Origin: UBA7330 sp965243485
GTDB taxonomy: Bacteria; Bacteroidota; Bacteroidia; Cytophagales; Cyclobacteriaceae
Length of the DNA stretch: 64,000 bases
Assembly (NCBI GenBank): GCA_965243485.1
Contig: CBDEVP010000001.1
Coordinates: 2,542,001 to 2,606,000 of the forward strand
Reading direction: 5' to 3'
Both the position numbers and the translations under genes were made by a program. Below the pieces are notes generated by a model. That model made no database searches, was not told where the DNA came from, and worked only from the letters and a program-made list of their open reading frames with translations. Every line of letters begins with the position of its first letter. Within the stretch, counting starts at the first letter, position 1. Of the stretch, positions 42,200 to 51,727 are shown in pieces.

Positions 42200-45100
42200 T
42201 TGAAAAATAAGATAACGATAGCATCTGTGTTTCGGGTTCTCAAGACAGTATTATTTTGGGTAGCCACAGGTGTGGTGTCTTTGGCGCTGGTCACTATTAT
42301 TCTACTTCAGATACCGGTCATTCAAAATGCTATTAAAGACAAAGTACTTGAAGTGCTTTATGTAGAAACTGGACAGAAGATCCTCTTAAAGAACATTCAG
42401 GTCAAATGGTTCGACCAGGTCTTGTTAAAAGGGCTTCAGGTAGATGATTACCAGGGCAATGTCCTGATCAGGGCTGCGGAACTGGAAGTCAATTATAGCC
42501 TATCTGATCTTTTTGTTGAAAACCAGCTATTTCTTGATGATGCCCGACTTTTCAATGGTGAATTGAATTTTGTCAAGTATGAAGATTCGCTGGAAATAAA
42601 TATTGTGGAATTTATCAACGGCATAAAATCCCTGAAGGATTCTCCGGAGGTGGCAGACTCACTAAAGGAGCCCGTGAGGGTCAGGATCACGCAAATTGAG
42701 CTTGAAAAATTCAAGGTGGGATATGACAACAGGGAAAAGGAAATGGCCCCGGAAGGATTGCTGGATTTCGCGCATTTCGACTTTTTGATCAATCAGGCCG
42801 GGTTCTACCAGTTTGAAGTTAAAAGAGATACGATATCTGCATTCATCAGCTATATGATTGGTGAGGAGGCCAAAAATGAGTTTCAGGTCAGAGAGTTTCA
42901 GTCGTTTTTTCGGTTGACAAATAGGGAAATGGTCTTTCAGGATGTTTTCCTTAAGACCCCTCACTCAGTGATTGGAGATTCCTTTGTGTTTTCATATGAT
43001 GATCTGGACGATCTGAGCTCATTCACCTCAAGCGTATCCATGGATATCCGCCTGAAAGAGACCAAGGTTGACCAGTATGATCTTTCTTATTTCACCGGTC
43101 TGCCAAGAGAACATCACATGATCACTATTGATGGTCAGGTAGTAGGATCCATTCCTGATCTGTCATTAAAGGAAATTTCGATCAAGTATAATAATCGGAG
43201 TTTTATCAGGGGAAATATGGATTTTCTGGGCCTTCCGGAGATCGGTGAAGCATTTATCGATGCCAACATCCGCGAAGGTGACCTTTATCCGGATGATTTT
43301 TCCGGTTACCTGGGAGATTTAAGAGATAACCTTATGACGCTCGGGGAGATAAAGTTTTCAGGGTCATTTCTTGGGTTTATCAATGACTTCGTGGCTAACG
43401 CGGATTTCAGTACCGACAAGGGCAAGATAAACTCGGACATCAACCTGAAGTTTCCTAATGGGTTTGAGAATGCGAAATATTCCGGCAAGCTTGTGCTCAA
43501 CCAGTTTAATGCCGGGGCATTTATTGCTAATCAGGAGTTGCTGCAAAAGGTAAATCTCAATGGAGAAATCGATGGGCAGGGATTCAGGATAGACAATGCA
43601 AATTTCCAGCTAAATGCCGACATCGTCAATACCGGGATTCTTGGATACGAGTATGATTACATTAAGGCCGACGGAAGATTTGCCGCTTCCTATTTCAGGG
43701 GATTTTTGGAGGTAGATGATCCGCATTGCAAGATCAAGGGCGAGGGAACCCTGAACTTTGGGGTAGTACCTGAAGAGATAGAAGTTACAGGTTCCATAGA
43801 TCAGTTGGATCTTTTCCCGCTAGGCTTTTCTGAACGTGAAATCAGCTTGAAAACCTCCATCTTTTCAAACTTCAAAGGGTTGAATATCGATAGCCTTGTA
43901 GGAAAAATCCAGCTGGATAGTACTTACATCAGCTATGAAAACAAGTCCATCCTGCTTGACACGATCTCTCTGTATGCTCAGCGTGATGAAGATACACGGG
44001 AGATCATGCTGGATATTGGTGAGGCCCAATTAAGGCTCGATGGAGATTTCTATTTTTCACAGCTGATCTCTGATGCCGATGTCATTGCCAGGGAATTCAT
44101 TGCCTATTTTGAGCCCGAGTTGGAGCGAAGGGTCAATATCTACAATAGCCTGGACAATAAGAGGAATTATGAAGTCAATTTGACTTTAGATTACCAGGAT
44201 ATTAATCCCTATATCTCTTTTCTGGATGAAAATCTAAAGATCTCAGAAGGGGGTGTTGTGGAAGGCACTTACTACCAGAGGAGAAATGCCACACTTTTTC
44301 TTTTTACCGAAATCGATTCCGTGCAGTATCAGGGAGTGACATTTTATGACAATGTAATTGATATCAATGCTTCCAAGGACATGGACTCCCTGGGCGTGAT
44401 TGCCAATATATTTGTCAACTCCGCCCGGCAGAAATGGCGCAAGATCCCGGAAACCACAGATATGTCCATTGAGGCCACCTGGTTCAACAATGACATCACC
44501 ATACAGGGACATGTGGAGCAACCGCAGAATAACAGTTCTGCGCTTGTAAATGCGGAACTGAAGCTGCTGAAGAATAAACTACTCTTCAATTTCAAACCTT
44601 CCAACATGGTGGTATTCGGAGACCGGTGGTTTTTTAACCCTTACAATAAGATTGAAATCGCCAGTGAATCCATTACGGTGGATAAGCTGGAGTTATACAA
44701 CGGCGAACAATCCGTCAGCCTCAAAGGGATCTATTCAGCCGACAACGATACTGACCTGGCACTTAATTTTAAGCAGTTTGATCTGATAAGCATATCTCCG
44801 ATCGTACCGGTTTCACTTGCGGGTATTCTTACAAGTGAGGTTAGAGTGACTAAAGGTAAGGAGGATGAAAACTATCAGATGCTTACCGAGCTGGATCTGA
44901 AAGAACTTGTCGTGGATGACCTGTTCGTTGGGGACATTTACGGCAGTTCGGATTGGGTGACCGGATTACAGGCTATCACCATGGATTTTGTGGTCCAGCG
45001 GGAAGCTATCAGGACAATCACTCTTGAGGGGCAATATTACCCCTACAATGAGGAAGATCAGCTAAATATTGCGGTAGCTTTCGATCAGGCCAACGTGAAG

Positions 45101-46747
45101 CTCTTCGAACCTCTGTTCACTAGTCTGTTTTCCAATATCGAAGGGAGCGCAAGTGGCAATGTGAGTATTACGGGCAATTTGTCTTATCCGGTGCTCAACG
45201 GGAACAGCAGGGTGGAGCGTGGTCAATTCCGTTTTGATTACCTGGGTACTACCTATGGTTTTAACGGAGACATTAATTTCGACAATGAATTGATCGCACT
45301 GAAAGGGATAGAGATCCGTGACAGGGATGGCGACAGGGCCTCGCTCAACGGCAGAATCAATCACAAGGGATTTAAAAACTTCAGGTTGAACCTTGATATC
45401 TCCGCCAGAAACTTCCTGTTTCTTAATACCTCCAGAACAGACAATGCGCTGTATTATGGATCAGCCAAAGGTACAGCAGATATTAAAGTTGCCGGACCAG
45501 TTACCGACCTGTTGATCCAGGCAAAGGCTACCACAGAAGCGGGAACCAGAATCTACATTCCGTTGGAAGAAAATACTGAGGTCGATCAAAAGGACTACAT
45601 CAGTTTTGTTGACCTTATGGATACTACCGGTGTAGACGTGGCTGAGGAGAAGGTCAGAAACAGCATTACTGGTATCACCCTGGATTTTGATCTGGACATC
45701 ACCAACAGGGCCTACCTCGAACTGATCAGAGACATCAAGACCGGCGATATTATCAGGGGAAGGGGACAGGGAAATCTCAATATGACGTTGGATACTCAGG
45801 GAGAATTTCAGCTTTTTGGGGAGATCACGATCAGTGAAGGTGGATATAACTTTACCATTCCAAATTTTATCAACAAGGAATTTGATGTCCGCGCAGGTAG
45901 TACCATAGCCTGGTATGGGGACCCTTATCAGGGCATCCTTGATCTGACGGCGGTGTACAGGCAAATGGCTTCCCTGGGTGATTACTACCAGCAGACTACC
46001 AGCGAGTTTGACTCCCCCAATCAGAGTCAGCGACTTCCGTTCTTGGTGATCCTGGATCTGACAGGGGAGATGCTATCGCCTCAGATTGATTTCAGCATCC
46101 AGGTGGATGAGGCAGGCGCCCAGCTATTGACCGCCGATCAGGTGGCTTTGTCCGATATCAATAACAACGAGCAGGAGCTAAAGCGCCAGGTATTTAGTCT
46201 GCTGATCCTGCGGAAATTTTCCGTTCAGGATGGTTTCAGTATAGGCGGAGGGGCTGTTGGAAGCAGTCTGAGCGAATTTCTCAGCAACCAGTTTTCGTAT
46301 TTCATCAGTCAGGTGGATGAAAACCTGGAAGTCGATATTGACCTGAGCACATTTTCTGACGCACATGCCTTCAATACCTTTCAGCTCAGACTGGCCTATA
46401 CATTTCTGGACGGCAGGCTTAGGGTAAGTGGTGGAGGCCTGGTCTCCCAGGGGAGTTCTAACGTCTCCAATGAAAATTTCTTTGGTGACTGGTCGGTACG
46501 ATATATTCTCACCAAGGACGGTCATCTGAGGATCAAAGCTTTCAGCCAGACGAAACAACGTGCGGCGACCAATACCAGCGCAAATTTCTTCAGGGAGACA
46601 GGTGTCAGCTTTCAGTATGTCAATTCCTTTAACGAATTCAGCGATCTGATGAAAAAATCGAGGGACAAGGCGATCAGACAGGCTGAAATGGAAACTGGTG
46701 ATCAGCCCGCACAGCCCGATAGTGTTTCAGTCTCTACCCGTTTGTAG
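42200..46747 (+). CDS. TamB/DUF490-like envelope translocation protein
   Basis: This 1515-residue protein has one N-terminal membrane anchor (VLFWVATGVVSLALVTIILL). A very long beta-rich body of AsmA/TamB-type repeats follows (ISIKYNNRSFIRG, LKGIEIRDRDGDRASLNGRI). The C-terminal DUF490 domain (~1150-1490) has the typical SEGGYNFTIPNFINKEFDV, DPYQGILDLTAVYRQMASLG and VFSLLILRKFS. TamB-class proteins carry lipids or proteins across the periplasm. The start is TTG at 42200, since no ATG precedes the anchor. It is likely an essential envelope gene; no Omp85 partner lies in the window. Confidence 0.88.
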   Translation: MKNKITIASVFRVLKTVLFWVATGVVSLALVTIILLQIPVIQNAIKDKVLEVLYVETGQKILLKNIQVKWFDQVLLKGLQVDDYQGNVLIRAAELEVNYSLSDLFVENQLFLDDARLFNGELNFVKYEDSLEINIVEFINGIKSLKDSPEVADSLKEPVRVRITQIELEKFKVGYDNREKEMAPEGLLDFAHFDFLINQAGFYQFEVKRDTISAFISYMIGEEAKNEFQVREFQSFFRLTNREMVFQDVFLKTPHSVIGDSFVFSYDDLDDLSSFTSSVSMDIRLKETKVDQYDLSYFTGLPREHHMITIDGQVVGSIPDLSLKEISIKYNNRSFIRGNMDFLGLPEIGEAFIDANIREGDLYPDDFSGYLGDLRDNLMTLGEIKFSGSFLGFINDFVANADFSTDKGKINSDINLKFPNGFENAKYSGKLVLNQFNAGAFIANQELLQKVNLNGEIDGQGFRIDNANFQLNADIVNTGILGYEYDYIKADGRFAASYFRGFLEVDDPHCKIKGEGTLNFGVVPEEIEVTGSIDQLDLFPLGFSEREISLKTSIFSNFKGLNIDSLVGKIQLDSTYISYENKSILLDTISLYAQRDEDTREIMLDIGEAQLRLDGDFYFSQLISDADVIAREFIAYFEPELERRVNIYNSLDNKRNYEVNLTLDYQDINPYISFLDENLKISEGGVVEGTYYQRRNATLFLFTEIDSVQYQGVTFYDNVIDINASKDMDSLGVIANIFVNSARQKWRKIPETTDMSIEATWFNNDITIQGHVEQPQNNSSALVNAELKLLKNKLLFNFKPSNMVVFGDRWFFNPYNKIEIASESITVDKLELYNGEQSVSLKGIYSADNDTDLALNFKQFDLISISPIVPVSLAGILTSEVRVTKGKEDENYQMLTELDLKELVVDDLFVGDIYGSSDWVTGLQAITMDFVVQREAIRTITLEGQYYPYNEEDQLNIAVAFDQANVKLFEPLFTSLFSNIEGSASGNVSITGNLSYPVLNGNSRVERGQFRFDYLGTTYGFNGDINFDNELIALKGIEIRDRDGDRASLNGRINHKGFKNFRLNLDISARNFLFLNTSRTDNALYYGSAKGTADIKVAGPVTDLLIQAKATTEAGTRIYIPLEENTEVDQKDYISFVDLMDTTGVDVAEEKVRNSITGITLDFDLDITNRAYLELIRDIKTGDIIRGRGQGNLNMTLDTQGEFQLFGEITISEGGYNFTIPNFINKEFDVRAGSTIAWYGDPYQGILDLTAVYRQMASLGDYYQQTTSEFDSPNQSQRLPFLVILDLTGEMLSPQIDFSIQVDEAGAQLLTADQVALSDINNNEQELKRQVFSLLILRKFSVQDGFSIGGGAVGSSLSEFLSNQFSYFISQVDENLEVDIDLSTFSDAHAFNTFQLRLAYTFLDGRLRVSGGGLVSQGSSNVSNENFFGDWSVRYILTKDGHLRIKAFSQTKQRAATNTSANFFRETGVSFQYVNSFNEFSDLMKKSRDKAIRQAEMETGDQPAQPDSVSVSTRL

Positions 46748-46781
46748 AAAACAAATTCAATTTCATGCAGGTTAGTAGTGA

Positions 46782-48080
46782 ATGGATAAAATCAATGTGT
46801 TCTGGTTCAGGCGTGATTTAAGGATTGAAGACAACAAGGGTCTGGCTGAAGCGCTGAAGTCAGGAACTCCGGTCTTGCCTGTTTTCATTTTTGATACCAA
46901 TATCCTTGAGGACCTGGAAGATAAAGCAGATGCGAGGGTCACTTTTATCCATCGGCAGGTCCAAAAGTTGCATTCGTCTTTCAGGGATCATGGCAGTGGT
47001 CTCATGGTTTTTCATGACAAGCCTTTTAATGTTTTTAAAAAGCTCGTCGATGAATATGGGATAAAAACAGTATTCACCAATGAGGACTATGAGCCTTATG
47101 CCAGGGATCGTGATCAGACCATTAAGGAGCTGCTGCAATCAAAAGGGACCCGTTTCGAGCTGGTAAAAGATCAGATGATCTTTGGTCCCGATGAGATATT
47201 TACGGAGCAGGATGCCCCCTACAAGGTGTTTACACCCTACAAAAACCGGTGGATGGATAGGCTCAAGGCCAGTGATTATGCGTCAGCAAATTCGGAGAAA
47301 TACCTTGATAAGCTTTACCAGTCGGAGATGGAACCGCCCATGAAGCTTGAAGCGCTGGGTTTCGAAGAATCGGATCTTGACATACCGGAAGCAGCATTTG
47401 ATGAGAAGATCATCTCAGCTTATGAGTCAAAAAGAAACTTTCCCGGAATTCGTAGCACAACCAGGTTAGGTATTCATCTTCGGCATGGCACCATAAGCAT
47501 CAGGCAGGCTGTCAAAAAGGGTGTTGAGACTTCCGACACCTGGCTCAATGAACTCATCTGGAGGGAATTCTACATGATGATCCTTTACCACTGGCCAAAG
47601 GTGGTGGATCAGGCCTTTAAATCGCAATACGATCGGATTGAATGGAAAAATGATGAATCCGAATTCATGGCATGGTGCGACGGAAAAACGGGCTATCCTA
47701 TTGTAGATGCAGGGATGAGAGAATTGAATGAAACAGGATTTATGCATAACCGGGTGCGGATGATCACCTCCAGCTTTTTGACCAAGATGCTACTTATCGA
47801 CTGGAGATGGGGGGAAAGGTATTTTGCCCGAAAGTTGCTGGATTATGAGTTGTCGAGTAACAATGGCGGCTGGCAATGGGCCGCCGGAACTGGTACCGAT
47901 GCCCAGCCTTATTTCAGGATCTTCAACCCCTATTCACAGACAGATAAGTTCGACAAAGATCGAAAATATATCCGTAAATGGATCCCTGAGGTTGATACGA
48001 AGGACTATCCTGATCCGATTGTCGATTATAAGTTTGCCAGGGAAAGAGCGCTCGACACTTATAAGAAAGCACTTGATTAA
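46782..48080 (+). CDS. phr: Deoxyribodipyrimidine photolyase
   Basis: This 432-residue flavoprotein repairs UV-induced pyrimidine dimers with light. It has the N-terminal antenna domain (INVFWFRRDLRIEDNKGLAE) and the catalytic FAD-binding domain with GIHLRHGTISIRQAV, WREFYMMILYHWP, and TGYPIVDAGMRELNETGFMHN. The conserved end is SNNGGWQWAAGTGTDAQPYF with IFNPYSQ. It is a class I CPD-type enzyme or a close photolyase/cryptochrome relative. It stands between the TamB gene and rnpB. Confidence 0.95.
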   Translation: MDKINVFWFRRDLRIEDNKGLAEALKSGTPVLPVFIFDTNILEDLEDKADARVTFIHRQVQKLHSSFRDHGSGLMVFHDKPFNVFKKLVDEYGIKTVFTNEDYEPYARDRDQTIKELLQSKGTRFELVKDQMIFGPDEIFTEQDAPYKVFTPYKNRWMDRLKASDYASANSEKYLDKLYQSEMEPPMKLEALGFEESDLDIPEAAFDEKIISAYESKRNFPGIRSTTRLGIHLRHGTISIRQAVKKGVETSDTWLNELIWREFYMMILYHWPKVVDQAFKSQYDRIEWKNDESEFMAWCDGKTGYPIVDAGMRELNETGFMHNRVRMITSSFLTKMLLIDWRWGERYFARKLLDYELSSNNGGWQWAAGTGTDAQPYFRIFNPYSQTDKFDKDRKYIRKWIPEVDTKDYPDPIVDYKFARERALDTYKKALD

Positions 48081-48105
48081 GTCATATCCATAACATATAT
48101 CTCCG

Positions 48106-48113
48106 TATTTTTG
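48106..48113 (+). promoter_or_regulatory. -7 element of the RNase P RNA gene
   Basis: TATTTTTG matches TAnnTTTG exactly and lies 5-12 bases before the predicted 5' end of the RNA. No TTG is found at the standard -33 distance. Confidence 0.5.
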
Positions 48114-48117
48114 CCGG

Positions 48118-48530
48118 ACAGGCCGGCTCATCGTTTCTTCCCGCCCTTGCTCCGCTGAAGCTATGCGAAGGCGAAGCAGCTGGCGGGGAGGGAAGGAAAG
48201 TCCGGGCAACACAGAGCGCCGTACTTCCTAACGGGAAGGTCCATCCTTTGGGGTGGAACAGATAGTGCCACAGAAAACAGGTAGCCCGTCTACGCCAAGG
48301 CTAAGGCGGGTCATAGTGAAAAGGTGAGGTAAGAGCTCACCGCCTCGCTGGTGACATCGGGGGCATGGTAAACCTTACGGGTTGAAAGACCAAATAGATT
48401 CTGCATAGAGTTGCTCGCTCGGTTGGCAGAATGGGTAGGTTGATATTGATCCGGCTAGCGATATCCGGGCCAGATAAATGATGAGCATCCCGCCGCAGGC
48501 GGGATACAGAACCCGGCTTACAGGCCTGTA
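48118..48530 (+). ncRNA. rnpB: RNase P RNA (class A)
   Basis: The catalytic RNA that trims tRNA 5' ends. P1 is formed by ACAGGCC near the start and GGCCTGT at 48523-48529. P4 is formed by GGAAAGTCCGGGC (about 48194-48206) and ACAGAACCCGGCTTAC near the 3' end. ACAGAAAACAGG, GGTAAACC and AGTTGCTCGCTCGG mark other core regions, and GATAAATGATGAGC leads into P18. P3 (TTCCCGCC...GGCGGGGA, 48138-48188) and P18 (perfect 8-base stem ATCCCGCC/GGCGGGAT around GCA, 48487-48505) are GC-rich. A -7 element (48106-48113) sits just before the 5' end. Confidence 0.9.
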
Positions 48531-48556
48531 TTTTATTGGTTTTTGAAAAAGAAGAA

Positions 48557-49714
48557 ATGGCAAAGATCCTTATTGTTGATGATGAAAAGAGTATCCGGGA
48601 AACGCTGAAAGAGATCCTGGAATATGAAAAGTATCAGGTCAGCGAGGCCGGAGATGGTGAAGCGGCCTGGGAAGAGCTGGTCAAAAATTCATATGATGTG
48701 GTGCTCTGCGACATCAAGATGCCGAAAATGGATGGTTTGGAATTGTTAGACAAAGCCATGAGCGAGGGTATTGATGCACCTTTTATCATGATCTCGGCAC
48801 ATGGTACCATAGAGACGGCTGTAGATGCTACCAAGAAAGGAGCCTACGATTTCATACAAAAACCACCGGACCTCAATCGGCTGCTACTGACAGTGAGGAA
48901 TGCCCTGGACAAATCAAATCTCCAGGTAGAGACCAAGAACCTGAAAAAGAAGATCAGCAAAACCTTTGATATCATCGGCGAGTCAAAACCAGTACTGGAG
49001 ATCAAGGACACCATCGAAAAGGTGGCTCCTACAGAAGCCAGGGTATTGATCACAGGTGAAAACGGCACGGGCAAAGAGCTGGTAGCCCACTGGCTGCATG
49101 TAAAAAGCCCCAGAGCCTCTTTGCCCCTGATTGAGGTAAACTGTGCGGCCATCCCCTCAGAGCTGATCGAAAGCGAGCTGTTTGGTCATGAGAAGGGTTC
49201 CTTTACATCGGCACATAAGCAAAGGATCGGGAAATTTGAGCAGGCCAATGGGGGAACCATATTTCTTGATGAGATCGGCGATATGAGCCAGTCTGCCCAG
49301 GCCAAAGTACTGAGAGCCCTTCAGGAGCATCAAATTACCAGAGTAGGGGGTGAAAAATCCATTAGAGTGGATGTACGGGTGCTCGCCGCCACCAATAAAG
49401 ACCTGAAAAAGGAGATCCAGGAAGGGAATTTCCGGGAAGATCTTTATCATCGCCTGAGTGTAATGATCATCCACATTCCTCCCCTAAGGGAAAGAAAAGA
49501 CGATATTCCCATGCTGGTCAATCATTTTATGGAATTGATTTCCTCTGAATATGGGTCAGCTCCCAAGAAGATCTCAAAAGAAGCAATCAATCAACTGACC
49601 CAATATGACTGGACAGGTAATATCAGGGAACTACGAAATATCGTAGAGCGCCTGATCATTATGTCTGATAAGGAGATTTCGGAAAAAGATGTGAAAAGAT
49701 ACGTAGAGATCTAA
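48557..49714 (+). CDS. NtrC-type response regulator lacking the DNA-binding domain
   Basis: The 385-residue protein has a receiver domain (Asp52 in VVLCDIKMPKMDG) and a sigma-54-interaction AAA+ domain with Walker A GENGTGKE (167-174) and Walker B TIFLDEIGD. It stops soon after the C-terminal lid (WTGNIRELRNIVERL), at residue 385, with no Fis-type helix-turn-helix. The loop that normally reads GAFTGA is GSFTSA (214-219). It may therefore work without specific DNA binding, or with altered sigma-54 contact. The ATG at 48557 gives the receiver domain; an earlier TTG is in the RNase P tail. No paired histidine kinase gene is adjacent. Confidence 0.88.
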   Translation: MAKILIVDDEKSIRETLKEILEYEKYQVSEAGDGEAAWEELVKNSYDVVLCDIKMPKMDGLELLDKAMSEGIDAPFIMISAHGTIETAVDATKKGAYDFIQKPPDLNRLLLTVRNALDKSNLQVETKNLKKKISKTFDIIGESKPVLEIKDTIEKVAPTEARVLITGENGTGKELVAHWLHVKSPRASLPLIEVNCAAIPSELIESELFGHEKGSFTSAHKQRIGKFEQANGGTIFLDEIGDMSQSAQAKVLRALQEHQITRVGGEKSIRVDVRVLAATNKDLKKEIQEGNFREDLYHRLSVMIIHIPPLRERKDDIPMLVNHFMELISSEYGSAPKKISKEAINQLTQYDWTGNIRELRNIVERLIIMSDKEISEKDVKRYVEI

Positions 49715-49715
49715 A

Positions 49716-49841
49716 TCAAATTCTTATCTGTTCGGGTTTTGACTTCTCAACATCCTGTTTGGCATAAGTAGGACAAGTCTTTTGGGTACAAGCACTCAAC
49801 CCAGCCAGTACGATTGCAATAACAAAAATTTTCAACTTCAT
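49716..49841 (-). CDS. Very small lipoprotein (41 aa)
   Basis: This short frame encodes MKLKIFVIAIVLAGLSACTQ with a perfect lipobox (LSAC) followed by KTCPTYAKQ and a charged end. The CPTYA-type short lipoprotein is a recurring Bacteroidota type whose role is unknown. It begins 111 bases from the LuxE-like gene on the same strand and overlaps no gene. No longer family match is possible at this length. Confidence 0.65.
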   Translation of the reverse strand: MKLKIFVIAIVLAGLSACTQKTCPTYAKQDVEKSKPEQIRI

Positions 49842-49952
49842 GAGCGGTTTTCATTTAATGGATATAGTGTATACCCTTGGTCAATTAATATCAAAAATAT
49901 ATTTTAGTTTCATTCTCTGCAAAAAAAATGATCATTAAACCGATAAATATGG

Positions 49953-50927
49953 TCAAATTAACAAATTACAGCCTCTAATATCCGTATTGTCCATTCTTCC
50001 CAATACCTCAAATTGACCATTTTCGTCCATTCGTCCCAAATCTTCTGTTTCAACGAATGAAATGGTGTGTATATTGGCTAAGTCAATAATATTTATTGCT
50101 CCGGTAGTACCTTTTTCCATGTAGTGGAAGGGATCATTGATGTCCCTGATCATTGCTTTAGCCCATTTTGGGAAGGAAAATAATCCATACTTGCCATAAG
50201 CCTGGGAGAATAATTCAGTCATTCCATATTCAGAATAAATGGCAGATACCCTAAATCCTTCCTTTAGTTGGCGGTGAAGTTCCAGTCGCGTAATTTCCTC
50301 ACGTCTGCCTTTCATACCTCCTGTCTCAATCACAGTCAGACTCCCATCACCATCAAAGGGTCCCCTGGCCGCAATGAAATCCAGAAGTGCGTAGGAGACC
50401 CCAAACAGGATCTTTGGCGCCTGGGTGTCTGTGATCCGCTTTACCAGGTCATCATAGTTTTTCATAAAAAATCCTCCATTATGACCGGACCGATCTATGA
50501 AATGATTGACCATGCTGATCAGTGACGAATCCCCCTGCTCCATGTATGAAGGCAAAAGGGCCAGGATCTGAAGGTCTTCTGTGTTTCCAAAGTGCTGCTG
50601 AAAAGCAGCCGCAGCGCCACGGTGGTAAAAGGATTCATCCAAAACAAAATGTTGGCTCCGCTCTCCGGTAGTGCCGCTGCTCTTAAATACCTTTCCTTCC
50701 TTCCAGGTCCCGGATTTGATTACCTGTGACTTGAAAAAAGTGATGGGAAGGAATGGAATGTTCGTTATTTCCCGAACATCTTTTGGATTTACCCCTAAAA
50801 GATTGCAATAATCACGATAAATTTGGTTTTGGGTCCATTGAAAATGAAATACTTCAATCGCCAATTTATCAAATGAGGCTTCGTTAATAGAAAAGAGATC
50901 ATTTTTGAATCTTTTAGGATCGATCAT
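49953..50927 (-). CDS. LuxE-like acyl-protein synthetase/acyltransferase
   Basis: The 324-residue protein belongs to the adenylate-forming superfamily branch that includes LuxE and the acyl-protein synthetases. Landmarks are IPFLPITFFKSQVIKSGTW, the ATP-binding loop VFKSSGTTGERSQH, SAIYSEYGMTELFSQAY and LGRMDENGQFEVLGRMDNTDIRGCNLLI. It would activate an acyl group as AMP ester and pass it to a carrier or protein. No lux genes or acyl carrier are nearby, so the acceptor is unknown. The gene stands alone on the minus strand. Confidence 0.85.
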   Translation of the reverse strand: MIDPKRFKNDLFSINEASFDKLAIEVFHFQWTQNQIYRDYCNLLGVNPKDVREITNIPFLPITFFKSQVIKSGTWKEGKVFKSSGTTGERSQHFVLDESFYHRGAAAAFQQHFGNTEDLQILALLPSYMEQGDSSLISMVNHFIDRSGHNGGFFMKNYDDLVKRITDTQAPKILFGVSYALLDFIAARGPFDGDGSLTVIETGGMKGRREEITRLELHRQLKEGFRVSAIYSEYGMTELFSQAYGKYGLFSFPKWAKAMIRDINDPFHYMEKGTTGAINIIDLANIHTISFVETEDLGRMDENGQFEVLGRMDNTDIRGCNLLI

Positions 50928-50980
50928 TAGTTATAATAAAAAATGAAAGATACGCACCAAGATATACTCAGGGATCGACT

Positions 50981-51727
50981 ATGTTGAAAATGGCCAGGTT
51001 TTTTTTGATATTGATTACCATACCCGTGGTATTAAGTTGCTACAGGGAGCCTGATATTTCTGACGTTCCGTTTATTGAATACCGGAATTTACAGTTCATA
51101 AGAGGTAGTTCTTTTGATTCTCTCGTTTTATCATTCTATTTTGAGGACGGGGATGGCGATGTGGGCCTTTTCTCGAGCGAGACTTTTCCGCCATTTCACC
51201 CTTACGATGTTGTTGTGGATGCGGATGACAGTATCGTTACCATTAGCTCCGAATCTACGCCACCCTTTCGTTTGGTGACACCGGGGACTGTGGAAGAAGA
51301 GTTTTTAAGTGATACTGACATCAGGACCCCATACAATTGCAGCGATTATGCCATCATTAATCTTGGCAATGGAGATGATGTTGACGATACGGTATTTATC
51401 AGAAAAAATGAATACCATTATAATCTTCATCTGGTCTTTTTCAGAAAGATCAATGGTGAGTTCGTAGAGATTGACCTGGAATCGGTATTTGGGGTGACCA
51501 GCTGCGGGATCACTTATGATGGACGAATTCCGGTCTTTGATGAAGAAAATGTGAACAACCAGCGGCCGGTAAGAGGTACGATCACCTATCCGATCACCTC
51601 CAGCGGATTTCCATTTATTTTCGGTAATGATCCCTTCAAGATCGAGTTTTATATCTACGATTATAATCGTAACAGAAGCAACGTAGGTAGTACGCCGGAG
51701 CTAACACTCCTCGGGATCACCCGATAA
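50981..51727 (+). CDS. Hypothetical lipoprotein
   Basis: This 248-residue protein has a clear lipoprotein signal (ILITIPVVLSC, Cys20) and a beta-rich mature part. Strands such as SLVLSFYFEDGDGDVGLF (with a DGDGD calcium-like loop) and FKIEFYIYDYNRNRSNVGS suggest one or two Ig-like or Calx-type domains. The family was not identified. Its stop overlaps the converging E1 gene by 11 bases. It diverges from the LuxE-like gene, with a gap of 53 bases. Confidence 0.65.
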   Translation: MLKMARFFLILITIPVVLSCYREPDISDVPFIEYRNLQFIRGSSFDSLVLSFYFEDGDGDVGLFSSETFPPFHPYDVVVDADDSIVTISSESTPPFRLVTPGTVEEEFLSDTDIRTPYNCSDYAIINLGNGDDVDDTVFIRKNEYHYNLHLVFFRKINGEFVEIDLESVFGVTSCGITYDGRIPVFDEENVNNQRPVRGTITYPITSSGFPFIFGNDPFKIEFYIYDYNRNRSNVGSTPELTLLGITR

